In this document: positions 33,570 to 45,441 of the stretch, piece by piece | Layout of the letters: each line of letters starts with the position of its first letter | Numbering within the stretch: the first letter of the stretch is position 1 | Assembly: GCA_030704615.1 (NCBI GenBank) | Contig: CM060732.1 | Span: forward strand, 43,133,053 to 43,197,052 | Source of the DNA: Takakia lepidozioides | Taxonomy: Eukaryota > Streptophyta > Takakiopsida > Takakiales > Takakiaceae | Length of the DNA stretch: 64,000 nt | Reading direction: 5' to 3' | Translations under genes and position numbers: made by a program | The notes under the pieces: model-generated | What the model saw: only the letters and a program-made list of their open reading frames with translations | What the model was told of the DNA's origin: nothing | Database searches by the model: none

Positions 33570-36500
33570 ACCCATCTATTTTCAACCTTACTAGGGTAGC
33601 TTGTGCCATTGGCCCAAGTATCCAGTGTCATCTATGTCCAAATACAATCCCCTATGTATCCAGAGACCCCACTGTTTGGGAGATCTTGGGTAGCCTGTGC
33701 CGTTGGCCCAAATGCAATCCCCTATGTATCCAAGAGCGTCTCCTATGTCGAGGACCAAATGCGACCGTTAGGGTAGCCTGTGCCATTGGCCCAAGTGTCC
33801 AGTGTCATCTAAGCCTAAGTGCAAGATCTCCTATGTATCCCAGTTTGTCGCTTATGTCAAGGCCCAATTGCGACCTCTAGGGTAGCTTTGTGTCGTTGGC
33901 CCAAGTGTCCAGTGTCGTCTATGTCCAAGTGCAATCCCCTATGTATCCAGAGACCCCACTGTTTGGGAGATCTAGGGTAGCCTGTGCCATTGGCTCATGT
34001 GTGAAGCATTGAAATCTAAGCCCAAGTGCAATCTCCTATGTATCCAAATGCGTCTCCCATGTAGAGGCGCAAATGCGACCTACAGTGTCCAATGTCACAT
34101 AAGTCCAAGTACTGCAATCCCAAAGCCCACTTTGCTATTTTTTCAATCTCCCTTGTCGAGGCTTCATATTTTGATATATCCACTTTGCTATTTATCATGA
34201 ATTTCCAGCGACCAAAAGTACTTGAAATTCCAAATCTCCCACATGAACGGCCACTCATTGCTCCAAGAAAGCCCACTTTGCTATTCCTCCCCAATTTCCA
34301 GAGACCAAAAATTCTTGAAATTCCATATCCAAGTGCGTCTCCTATGTCGAGGCCCAAGTGCGACCTCTAGGGTAGCTTGTGCCTTTGGCCCAAGTGTCCA
34401 TTGTTATCTAAGTCCAAGTGCATCAATATATGAAGCAAGGCATATCTAATCATTTTTTTACCACAGAGCCTACGACCAGATTTGAACCGGAGACCTTTCC
34501 CTTGATATCTCTCCTATCGAGGCTCCAACCATTGTCCCATGATTGCCCACTTTGCTATTTTTTCGTGAATTTCCAGCGACCCAAAGTACTTGAAATTCCA
34601 CATCTCCCACACCGCAGGTCCAAAAAAACCAGGAAACCAAGCCCATGCACCCTCCTTGTCGAGGGCTTTCCAACGTCGGTATCGAGCACCAGCGCCGGGG
34701 CCTTGCGGTTTGGGACATCTCAACGCTACAAAACAAAACAAAACAAAACAAAACAAACAAACAAACAAACGTCTCGCTTCATATATTGACTAGCCTGGTA
34801 GCCTGTGCCGTTGGCCCAAGTGTCCAGTGTCATCTAAGCCCAAGTGTAATCTCCTAGTATCCAAGTGCGTCTCATGTGTATCCAAGGGCATCTCCCATGT
34901 GCGTCTCCTATGTCGAGGCTCATCTAAGCCCAGTGTGCAATCTCCTATGTATCCAAGTAATTCTCCCATGTTAAAGCACGATTTATTTATTTTGTTTTTG
35001 TTTTGTTTTGTTTTGGTTTGGTTTTCATGAATTTATTGAGTAGTAATATATTCTCCCTGATTTGTTTAAATAAAAGAATAAATAAATAAATAAATATATG
35101 TATATTCAATCATTGTTCGAGGAAAACCCACTTTGCTGTTTTTCGGGAGTTTCCAGCGACCAAAAGTACTTGAAATTCGATCAATATTAGGGTAGCTTGT
35201 GCCATTGACCCAAGTGTCCAATGTCATCTATGTCCAAATGCAATCCCCTATGTATCCAGAGACCCCACTGTTTGGCCCATATGTGAAGATTTGAAATCTA
35301 AGCCCAAGTGCAATCTCCTATGTATCCAAGTGCTTCTCCCATGTAGAGGCCCAAGTGCGACCTCCAATGTCCACTGTCATCTAAGTCCAAGTGCAATCCC
35401 CTATGTATCAAAAGACCTACAGTATGGGATATCTCCATGTCATTGCCTACTTTGCTATTTTTGCAATCTTCCCTGTCGAGGTTTCATGTATTGTTATATC
35501 CACTTTGTTATTTTTCGCGAATTTCCAGCGACCAAAGTACTTGAAATTCCAAATCTCCCACATGAAGAGCCAATCACTGCTCTAGGAAAGTCCACTTTGC
35601 TATTTTTCCCGAATTATGGCTTTCCAACGGCACCAAGCATCGGGGTTGGGGCCCCACAGTTTGGGAGATCTTGAGCAACGACACTACAAATGTAAATCAA
35701 ACAAAACAAACGTCTCAATTCATATATTGATATGAGCAAGGTAGTTTGTTTGTTTGTTTTGGTTTGGTTTTCATGAATCCATTGTTCGAGGAAAGCCCAC
35801 TTTGCTATTTTTGGGGAATTTCCAGCGACCAAAAGTACTATTCGATCAAAGATGAAGCAAGGTAATTTTTTTTATTGTTTTGGTTTTCATGAATTTATTG
35901 AGAGTAGTAATATATCCAATCAATGTTCGAGGAAAGCCCATTTTGCTTCATAAATAAAAAAAACCAATTTATTATCCATGAATTTTTTGAGTAGTTATAT
36001 ATCCTATCATTATTGATCTATCTCTGGTCGAGGCTCCAATCGTTGTCCATGGAAAGGCCATTTTGCTATTTATCGTGAATTTCCAGCGACCAAAAGTACT
36101 TGGAATTCCACATCTCCCACACCGCAGGTCCAAAAATCATGAGACCAAGTCTGTGCACCCCTCCTCGTCGAGGGCTTTCCAACGGTACCAAGCACCAGAG
36201 TTGGGGCCCCGCGGTTTGGGACATCTCAATGCTACAAAACAAAACAAAACAAACATACAAACATTGAACAAACAAACGTCTCGCTTCATATATTGACTAG
36301 GGTAGCTTGTGCCGTTGGCCCAAGTGTCCAGAGTCATCTAGGTCCAATTAAGTGTGCAATCCCCTATGTATCCAACTGTGTTTCCTATGTCGAGGCCCAT
36401 GTGTGAAGAATTGAAATCTACGACCAAGTGCAATTTCCTATGTGTCGAAGTGCGTCTCCTATGTCGAGGCCCAAATGCAACCTCTAGGGTAGCCTTTGCC

Positions 36501-36605
36501 GTTGGTCCAAGTATCCAGTGTCATCTAAGTCCAAGTGCGTCTCCTATGTTGAGGCCCAAGTGCGACCTTTAGGGTAGCCTGTGCCGTTGGCCCAAGTGTC
36601 CAGTA
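33570..36605. repeat. Right arm of the inverted dispersed-repeat arrangement
   Basis: It carries the same modules as 25300-29470 but reverse-complemented: TAGGGTAGCCTGTGCCGTTG with GGCCCAAGTGTCCAGTGTC, AATCTCCTATGTATCCAAGTG, GAATTTCCAGCGACCAAAAG with TACTTGAAATTCC, TTGAACCGGAGACCTTTCCC, and GGGCTTTCCAACG...TTTGGGACATCTCAACGC (near 34670-34725 and 36165-36230). Unit order is again irregular. The PPR debris and the hairpin lie in the spacer between the two arms. Confidence 0.85.
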
Positions 36606-37140
36606 ACTATGTAGACACGTGCACGCCCGCTGGAGTTAAAACCGAACCGGGTTGGTACTCTTTCATAGTAAAAGCTTTTTGCTTGGAGGATGATGACACC
36701 ACTATAAATTATAATGCATTTTACAATGTAAATCTCAATGTGGCGAACGTTGCTGGGACTTTGGTGTGGGAGTGTTGATGGGCATTGCATGAATCTGCAG
36801 TCAGAGGCAGGCAGATGCTCAAGTGAAGATCCAAGTTCAATCAAACAACTAATTATTTAGTATGATGCATGTATCCATGTCGGCGCTCCTATACGAATGC
36901 AATCGCATGCTGTTGCATCCATATGCAGCTACAGCTATGAAATTTCGTTATTTCTTTTTCTGCGTTTAGGGCAATGTGTTTGTGTGTGACGAGGAATCCT
37001 GCACACAAACACGCACAAAGGCTGCAAGATAGCATGTTTTCCCTAAAGGCACAAAAAATGTATGTTTCTTTTTAACCTAGTTAAACTTTGGTTAGTGCTG
37101 CTCCGTGCAGCTTTCTCAAATATCAACAAAATAAAACCTG

Positions 37141-37215
37141 AGAGTGTTGGGCCCAATGGACAATGATGTCGTATCCATCACGGGCCTCGTGGTTTGAACC
37201 GAGTGATTATGGTAA
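37141..37215 (+). mobile_element. tRNA-derived SINE-like head
   Basis: It contains an A-box-like GGGCCCAATGG and, about 40 bp on, a B-box-like GGTTTGAACC, with the order and spacing of an internal RNA polymerase III promoter. It does not fold into a proper tRNA. Tail boundaries were not resolved. Confidence 0.4.
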
Positions 37216-38459
37216 CAGTCAGCAACCCCCGAGGAGGTCACTCCTTGTAAAACTTTGTGACCATCTGCGAATAAAGGGTATATAGTTGGGTTATTATTAT
37301 TATTATTATTATTGGGTGCCCTTGCATTACACAATTTAATATGGGTCTTTTATAGACACCACATTTTTGAATTATAAAAATACTAGATTGTTTTATTAAC
37401 ACCCAAATATACTTTAAAATACTATATAAAATTCAATTTGAAGGGAGAAAATAAAACAGTAGCAGCACATGCACAACAAACAACAAAATACTTGAACTTT
37501 ATTCAAACGAATATGACTTACTGTCGTTCACTAACAAATTCATTCTATGAGTCTGCATCGTTACTATTTAACACATACAAGTTGTTCTCTGCCTGATAAG
37601 TTAAAGTATCTACATCTACCCATTTAGAATCAGTACCCATCATATTTGAACTTAAGATTCCCCGGGCCTTAGTAAACCAATTCAGTAAGACCATTATAGT
37701 TGGCTCCGCAGTTGCAACCTTCTTCTTGCTTACCAGTGACTTGTTCATGAGGTCAATGGGGTGCCTTGAACCCCCATTTTTCTTCTTCTTACCATATATT
37801 CTTTTTAACAAAAATTTGGCAAATAAGTACCCATATGTTTTTTATAAATGTGATTTTCATAATACCACCATCTTTTATTAGAATTAAATATTTTCAAATT
37901 TTTATTTCTTAAGAATTTGTTGGACCCTATGTTTTATCGCACATGGTTTGGAATTCATGTATTATGTTCCCATGGATGCCACTCGCGCCACAATGCAAAT
38001 AGTATAAAAGAAACGTTGCCCTCAATGCCCTTCAGTTTGTCGCTTGTTGGCTCTGTTCTTGGGAACTATTGTAGAAGGCAACTAGAACTTCTTGTCTGGA
38101 AGCACCTTGCCGACTATATTAGATAAGAACATATGAGCGAGCATTTAGCCTGCCATTTGTCAGAGAGGGAGATACATGGTATATGGGAGTCAAGATCAAT
38201 GAAGAACTTAGTTTAGTAGTGTAAATCCACTTACAACCTGTTGTAGTAATGGATCCTCCCCTTTGTATTAAAAAAAAGAAAAGTAATCGATAATTCTTTG
38301 TGCTAATAATGTAGATAGTTTGGCTCCAGTATTTGAAGAATGGGAGTCCTTGTGGCCATTGCCACTAAATCAAACATGAGATTGCTGATGGAAAGACTTA
38401 AAAAGGTTCGAACAAAGAGTTAGACAAGAGAGTTAGTGTAGCAAGCAAGGACAACCAGT

Positions 38460-38525
38460 ATGTAGCCCAATGGTAATGGCACATACCACGTTGGATGTGG
38501 TTGTGGGTTCAAACAACGGTCTGGT
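38460..38525 (+). mobile_element. tRNA-derived SINE-like head
   Basis: A box TAGCCCAATGG and B box GGTTCAAAC about 37 bp apart on the plus strand. This is a good match to the polymerase III consensus (TRGCNNARNGG and GGTTCRANNCC). No tRNA cloverleaf is formed. Confidence 0.5.
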
Positions 38526-38904
38526 GTATCAAGAAGGTGTCCACCTTTCAGCTGCCTTTCAGCTGGAAGGCAGTAGCCATTGTGATGAAGAGACACCATA
38601 AGTTACGCTCCCTTCAGGAGATGTCATACTTATTTACTTTAGGCAAGCGAATGGGGCAAGAAGTGGATGGATATCCCCCCAAGGACATGTATATTAGAAT
38701 CAAATTCGAGGCCAGCCACTTACCCAGAAAGAGAGGAAGACTGTGCCGAAGCAAGCGTAACTTATAGTGTCACTTTACCCTAAAGGCCGACTCTATGGTC
38801 AATGTATGTATGGTTGACCACCAAGGTATAGATAAGCCAGCCCAAAAACAAATGCAGAACATTTGACATTTCTAGGCTCCTTTGACACTGACTCAAACTA
38901 GGAC

Positions 38905-38975
38905 ACTTTGGCTTATCTCACGTGGTAGCAGGTTTTGAACCCAGAATCCTGGGTGCACTATCCAACTAATCTACC
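38905..38975 (-). mobile_element. tRNA-derived SINE-like head, opposite orientation
   Basis: On the minus strand an A-box-like TAGATTAGTTGG is followed by GGTTCAAAACC, an exact B-box match. Together with the plus-strand head at 38460 it forms a tail-to-tail pair. Confidence 0.5.
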
Positions 38976-40599
38976 GTCCATACTTGACCAGACTCAACTG
39001 TAACTCGCTTAGAGTTGGCCCAACCACCCTACTATGTATCCCCATTCCATGTGTTATTATTATTATTATTTCCCAGACAATTACACAATTTAAAAAAAAA
39101 GGGAATACAATAATTGTAATAATAATAATACAAACAGCACGCCATAGAGCCTGCAGTGTGAGTCGGGTCAACTTAACTACCGAGACTATCCTATTTTCTC
39201 ATTTCAATATTAATCGTAACCTAGTTTGTTGGAAAATATTATTTATTTGAGGAGTTTAACCAATGAGGAGAGTTTTGTACAGGCACTTTTTCTGACAATA
39301 AGAAAAGACATCTAATCATCCAGAAGTTGACCATTTTCCATCCATTAATTCAGTTTTCGTCCATAAGGATCTCCAGCTGGCAAGGGAGGTGTTATCCAAA
39401 CAGGGCAGCATTTAGTTAGGTGTGTTCAGTTATGTAGGAAAGGGTTGCATTTGTCATTATATATAAATAAATAATTATGATCAATAATAAATTTATTATT
39501 ATTATTAGAAAAATGGGAGTTCTGGTGACTGAACTACTGATTGTCACATTTGTTCAACAGAGCTTAAAAATAATTATCAATAAATTTCTCAAGGGCTACC
39601 TACCCTTTCCAAGAAAAACCAAAAATTGAAAAAATTGAAAAAATGAAAAACGAAATAAATTATAATAATTAAGGGGCTGATTTCTGAGCGGTCGCTCCCG
39701 GGTAATTCCCTTAAGAAATAAAGACAATTATGAAATGTTTAGAAAAATAAAGAAAAAGAAATGGTGTGGAGGATCGCACGCGTGAAGGATCGTGGCTGTC
39801 GCTTAGGTTTCGCTTGCTCGCCATTGAAGCTTCGCAAATGCTTGCAGGTCTGCTGTGGAGGTGGTCGATTAGAGACTGATGTAGAGGAGAATGGGTCATG
39901 GCTTGCAATTGGGTTGCTAGCAGTAAGGTGTGCATTCACCGCTGTCAGTACTTGTCCAGTTTTTTTTCATCTCCTTCCTATTCGAATCTTTTCTTAAATC
40001 CATCCACCTGCCGAAATTTCTTCTTAGCGATGATCTTCATACGGTTTCCCAAGGAGGGGAGGAGTTTCTGTATCAATGTCGGAAGCTGGGTGTTACGATA
40101 CAAGACATGAGTAGGAAGAGGTGAAACGGGAATTTATTCCTCTCTGAAGTGGCATGGAGTGTATTTGGTAAGTGTCACTTGCTCCTTTGATTTTTTTTCT
40201 CACCGCTTCCTTGGTATTTGTGTCTTTCCCAAGCTGAAAGAGCATCCCAATACTGCCCCAGTCCTTGAGAACACTTCGGACTTGTGAAAGAGGGTTGTAG
40301 GTTCGTTCTCTAAATATGAGTAGGGGCATTTCAGCGTACACCAGCTTTCACAATGTCCTTGATGGTCTTATGTTAGCCTCTCTCGGTCTCCAGATCTTGT
40401 TCGTTTTCTGATGCTGTGTATTTGGAGCTACTCAGGTGAGCAGCCTGTATTTCCTTTCATCGGAAGGTCAATCACCATGTAATTTTGTCAAAAAGTACTC
40501 TGTTTTGTGACTTGTGCGTTGTTGTGTGTGTCTCATGCATGATCTATTGCGTCTGGCATTTGGACAGAATTAAGAACAGAAAGTAGGAAATTTCGAGAT

Positions 40600-43500
40600 A
40601 TGGAGACCAGGATGGAGAACTACCGCTTAACGCACATGGACCAGAAGATAGAGGAGCTGTTACAATTCCCTATACACCTTGCTGACCAAGTGAGGAAAGC
40701 GGGGGAAGAGGCTGACTCCTTCAAGCAAGACTGTGCCGATCTTAATAGGAAAGTGGAGGCACTGGCTCTACTTCTACGTCAAGCTGCTCGCTTTTCCAAT
40801 ACCAATTCTGCTGGGCTCTATGAGCGGCCAACGAGACGGATTATGCTGGACGTCGAAAAGTCACTTGAAAAAGCCTATGGTCTTGTGAAAAAATGCAAAA
40901 GGAGTGGCATTCTTAAGAGAGTTATCACCATCACAAATGCTACAGATTTCAAGAAAGTGAGCCTACTTCTAGAAAGCTCAATTGGGGATGTGAAATGGCT
41001 CTTGAATGTTTCAGCCAGTGGGGAGGATCGACCAGAGTATTCAGGGCTGCCCCCCATTGCATCCACAGACCCTGTTCTGGCATTAGTATGGGAGCAAGTA
41101 TCAATTGTGCATGTGGGGACCCCAGATGAGAAGGCTGATGGGGCCGTTTACTTGGGTAACTTGGCCAAAGACAATGATCGGAATGTGAAGATCATAGTCG
41201 AGGAAGGTGGGGTGTTACCTTTGTTGCGACTGTTGAAAGAGGGGACAACCGCAGGGCAAGAAAATGCTGCCAGAGCTCTAGGCCACCTAGCCAGGGACCA
41301 GCAACAAGTGATGGCAATGAGGTCAGATGGAGCCATCAATGTTCTTGTGCATGTTCTGATGCATGGCTCCATGAAAGTTCAGGTTTGTTTTTCTACTGTT
41401 TATTGGTTGCCTGGATATTTGAGACTGTTTTAGGGCCTATTCAAGCACTGCTGCTCTCTGCACACATAGTGTCTAGTACTGAATCCCTGTGCATAGAGCC
41501 CTAGGTGCTTAAGGAGCTTGTACATACAAGTTTGATTAGTTTGGCATGGTTGCTAACTAAGGGGAATCCTTTTAAGCCCCTTGTGGTCGGCATTTTTACA
41601 GTGTACTCTGACTTTTCTTCTAAAGAGATCGCAGATGTCGTGAGGGAAGTAGTGTTGATCTTGTGTCTGCTAGAGTATTGCCCAATTTCATGCAATATTG
41701 TCGTGAGAAGTTCTATTGCAAGGGCACTCTGTTACAGGTATATGGCATCTAGATATTGACAAATCCTTTCATTGGACAATGTGTCCTCATCTAAACTTCT
41801 GTGGATTTGATCTCTACTGAATTTTCTGCTAACTGCAGGTGCAAGTTGCATGGGCATTATCGCGGTTTGCAGCCCAAGATGAAGAAGCACAAGTTGACAT
41901 TGCACAAGCTGGTGGGATCCGGCAACTGGTGGGCCTCCTAGCACATGATACAATTGAGGATGTCAAACTGAATAAAGCTATCAGTATTCATACACTAGTG
42001 AAGACTACGATGGATCAGCAGAAGACTGGAGTCGGGGGAAACCGAGGGGGGCAACCTTGTGATGGGGATCCTGGGATTCCAGAGGCGAAATCAGGGAATT
42101 ATGGTGACCCTGCCCTAGATAGTGTTTCAAGGAAGCCCAATTCTGCCCTCACTGTCATGAAAAATTCTTATGATACTCGGGTCAGCCCTGAAAATGGTAG
42201 ACAGTTGCATTCACTTCGACAGGGTAGCCGGAACCATAGAGACAGAGAGGATCCAGAGACCAAGGCAAATCTCAAGGCTGAAGCTGCTCGGGCGCTGTGG
42301 AAGCTTGCAGAGCGCAACATAAAGAATAGCAAACTTATAACAGACACCCGGGCACTTCTGTGTTTTGCAAAATTGATTGAAACTGGGGAGGGGGACGTGC
42401 AAATGAATTCTGTTTTGGCTGTTATGGAGATAGCAGCAGCGGCAGAGAATGATCCGGAATTAAGGAGGGCAGCATTCAAGACAAACTCACCTGCAGCCAA
42501 GGCTGTGGTGGAGCAGCTGCTGCGAGTGATTCGAGAAGAGGAGCCTGAACTACAGGTTTGTCCTTGTTGTGCGGGGAGAGAAGAGATTGCCATCCTGGTT
42601 GTGGTAGCTTTCCAAATAATTTGCTTGTCTAGTGGCATTTATTGCCAGTTCCAGGGGCCTGCTGGAATGGCCCTGGAAGAGGGGGAACCAGGGGGGTTGT
42701 GCCACAATGATAGTCACCTGTTTTCTGATTATAGACACTAATTTTCAGGGCTTCCGTTTTGAGCTGAGATGAAGTCCTGTAAGTTGGCGATCAAAATTTT
42801 GAGCCTATGTTAAGCATGCCTTTGGTTGGTGCAGGACCCTTTGATATAGCACAAGAAACGGCCTAGACAAAGTTAATTCCCACCATTCTGGTGATAGAGT
42901 CGCCAACTAGAGTCGAGGGATTATTTAAGGACTTGCTGAAGTTCTTGTGTGCAAAGTTGTTCTCATGGTGAGTCAACTTTTCACGAAGTGGACAATGGTT
43001 GACTCCCTCTGAGGAGTTTTCAAAGATGCATACGTATATCATGTTAAGCAAATTAATGTTTTCCATAGGCTTATACCATAATTACCAACATTGTACTCTG
43101 GAATTTATCAGAGCCCTTAGATTCTGACAATGATTCCCGGACTCTGGTGTATGGGGGCCAAAAACTAGAAACAATTTAAAGCTTAACAGCTTTTCATTGC
43201 TAGTGGTCAGAAGAGACTTCTAAAGCATGAGAGAGGAAGCTGCCCTATCAACGCTATTAGGCTATGCTATCTTGACTAATATCTATCTTTGTGTGCAGGT
43301 GCCCTGCACAAAAGCTATAGGCAGCCTTGCACGAATCTTTCCAGCGCCAGCCACCAGGGTAATTGTGCCTCTGACAACAGTGCTTGGACAGAGCAGGGAC
43401 TTCAGCGTAGCCGCGGAGGCTGCCGTTGCCCTCTGCAAGTTTGCCCAGGATGAAAACTACTTGCACTTGGAACATTCAAAGACCATTTTGGATGCAATGG

Positions 43501-43775
43501 GGGCAGTGCATTTGGTGCAATTGGTAAACCTTGGGGATTCCTACGCACAGCTTCCTGCGCTAAAACTTCTCTGCCAGTTGTCACGCAACGTTCCAGACAG
43601 TGATGCACTGGCAAAAGCTATGACCCTGCCAGCATTGGAATGTGTGAGCCGCACAGTGTCACTGACCCAGAATCCGTCGTTACGGAACCTCCTGAATGAT
43701 GCAATTGCCAAGCTGGAGCTCTATCAGACAGGTGGGCATGTGCATGGTCGGGGAATGCCCAATTATGTGCCTTAG
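40600..43775 (+). CDS. ARO: ARMADILLO REPEAT ONLY (ARO) protein
   Basis: Three exons, 40600-41382, 41839-42555 and 43299-43775, all in phase 0, give 658 residues, close to the usual ARO length. The N-terminal domain carries the family signature: FPIHLADQVRKAGEEADSFK (about residues 26-45), LLRQAARFSN, ERPTRRIMLDVEKSLEKA and LESSIGDVKWLLNVS. Armadillo repeats follow: DGAVYLGNLAKD, EGGVLPLLRLLKEGT, AARALGHLARD, VQVAWALSRFAA, the middle repeats, then the C-terminal run with CKFAQDENYL and LKLLCQLSRNVP. A Gly/Ser/Asn-rich loop (about residues 310-380) splits the repeats. ARO proteins are plant scaffolds that bind ROP-GTPase regulators and support polar tip growth. The first ATG lies in a good context, with no signal or membrane segment. 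It converges on the EML gene downstream. Confidence 0.92.
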
Positions 43776-45441
43776 TTTTCAAATCGTCACCTCCCACAAC
43801 CCCCTGCACCTTTTCTCATAATCCTCTTCTCAACCTCTTCTGCTGTTATAAGCTGGTGTTGGATATTGAGAACAGGTTACTTCCCTGATTGAAATCATTG
43901 ATCAATGATGCAAACCATGTGTAGTGTGGTTGCACATGTTCAGATTCATTCAAAAAGCTGGACAGATACGATTCTCAAGACTGTCCAGCTTTGTAGCATA
44001 GTTTGGAACCTCTCCCAAAAATGTTTTGAGGCCCCCTTCCTTCAGTGCCAGTGTATTTCTCAGTTCTTATGTTGTTGGAGGTTTACTGAAAGAGGGTGAT
44101 CTGCCTATTTGCCTTAAGTTGTTGATAATTGCATCTCTGTAAGCTATAGAAGGCCTGTGTACTTGTTGTCTCTCAAGTTTCCAAAAAAGTGATTGATCAT
44201 ACATTTGTAAAGAGGAAGTGTTTTAAGATTATAGGAAAGTTAATAAATGTCCCTTCCACTCCAGTTTTGGACGAGTTTTTGTGGCCTCACCTGTCTCTCT
44301 TTCTTTCAGTTCCTGGTTGGGAGTGTTATATCACCAAACTTAGGAGCATTTCAGGGTACTTCTCGATTACTTTCACTATTTGCAACCATCTCACTTTGTT
44401 TGCCTTACTTCAATTGGCAATGATGGATAGCTTACTCTTTGGTATGGCTGGGCTGCAATATACTTCATTACCTGGATCCATACCTGCTGTGAATCTGCAA
44501 TGCTTCAATTTCTCATTTCCTCTGCTGCTTCCCAGCCTCCATTGCCCATCACAGCTCCTCGAGGCAAGCAACTTCTGCGCAACATGATTCATGAAAATCC
44601 TTGTTTGTTGCAAGAGATTGTTCCAACTACTCATGGCAAATTGAAGTTACGATGGGACTGGGTGTCCCAAGTTTAACTATCACACACACCGGGTCTCTTC
44701 CATGTTAAGGGTACTGATCCTTTCAATCTCTGCTTTAGTATCATTTGAACTCTAACAGTCGACCACAAACACTAGAATTCCTGAATATCTTGCTGGGCCA
44801 GGTTTGGTATAGCCAGTCAAGGTTTGCCGCCAAACACCTCTCAACTTAAAACTTTGAATCCAATGCACTCACACCTGTGCATCCTCCATATTATCCTCTC
44901 TTGCATGATCTGTAAATAATCAGTCCTTCCAAAGTAAGGCTCTTCACAACCAGTGAAACTCGCATCACTCCCAAGATCCCAAAGTGGTCATTACTTGCTG
45001 TCCTGGTAACAAACTCTCTTCCACAATGTCAGGCCTAGAATTTTCACATTCAGCACATGCGCTGACTGTAGATGGAAAAAATTGCGGCATTCTACCTTCA
45101 GAACGCAGGAGTGACGCTTCATTTTGACTGCGAAGTACCAGGTGGCTTGAAGCCAAAAAGGTCTCGCTCACAGATTGCAGAAAAATAAGTAGACTGAAAA
45201 GTTAATTGATTCCACTGGACAGGATGTTATATGGTCGCTTTCTGGGACTTCACAGACTGGGCCATGGCAAATAACTTACTTCAGTCTCTTGAAAAATTGT
45301 GCACAGGAATTTCTTTATAACCACAATACCACCCCGTAAAATGTGAGCCAGAATGAAAGTACAATGGGGACCCAAAATAAGACAGGAAAGAAGGAACTTA
45401 CAAATTACAATCCTCTAGGATACTACCACCTAGCAGTCAAT
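43776..45441. other. Convergent 3' region of ARO and EML
   Basis: Both flanking genes end toward this stretch, so it contains two 3' untranslated regions and their ends. No ORF of interest was seen; the longest (132 codons at 44189) has no family resemblance. No repeats were noticed. Confidence 0.5.

Larger units (their letters stand above)
36606..40599. other. AT-rich intergenic region with SINE-like elements; no gene
   Basis: No convincing coding region. A lysine-rich 88-codon minus ORF at 37545-37811 resembles nothing I know. Microsatellites are (ATT)n at 37291-37313 and 39053-39070. The final part, 40130-40599, includes the upstream region and probably the leader of the ARO gene. The tRNA-like elements are listed separately. 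Confidence 0.5.

Noticed and set aside
37545-37811. Lysine-rich 88-codon ORF as a gene fragment
   Set aside because: AT-rich surroundings and no motif or splice evidence.
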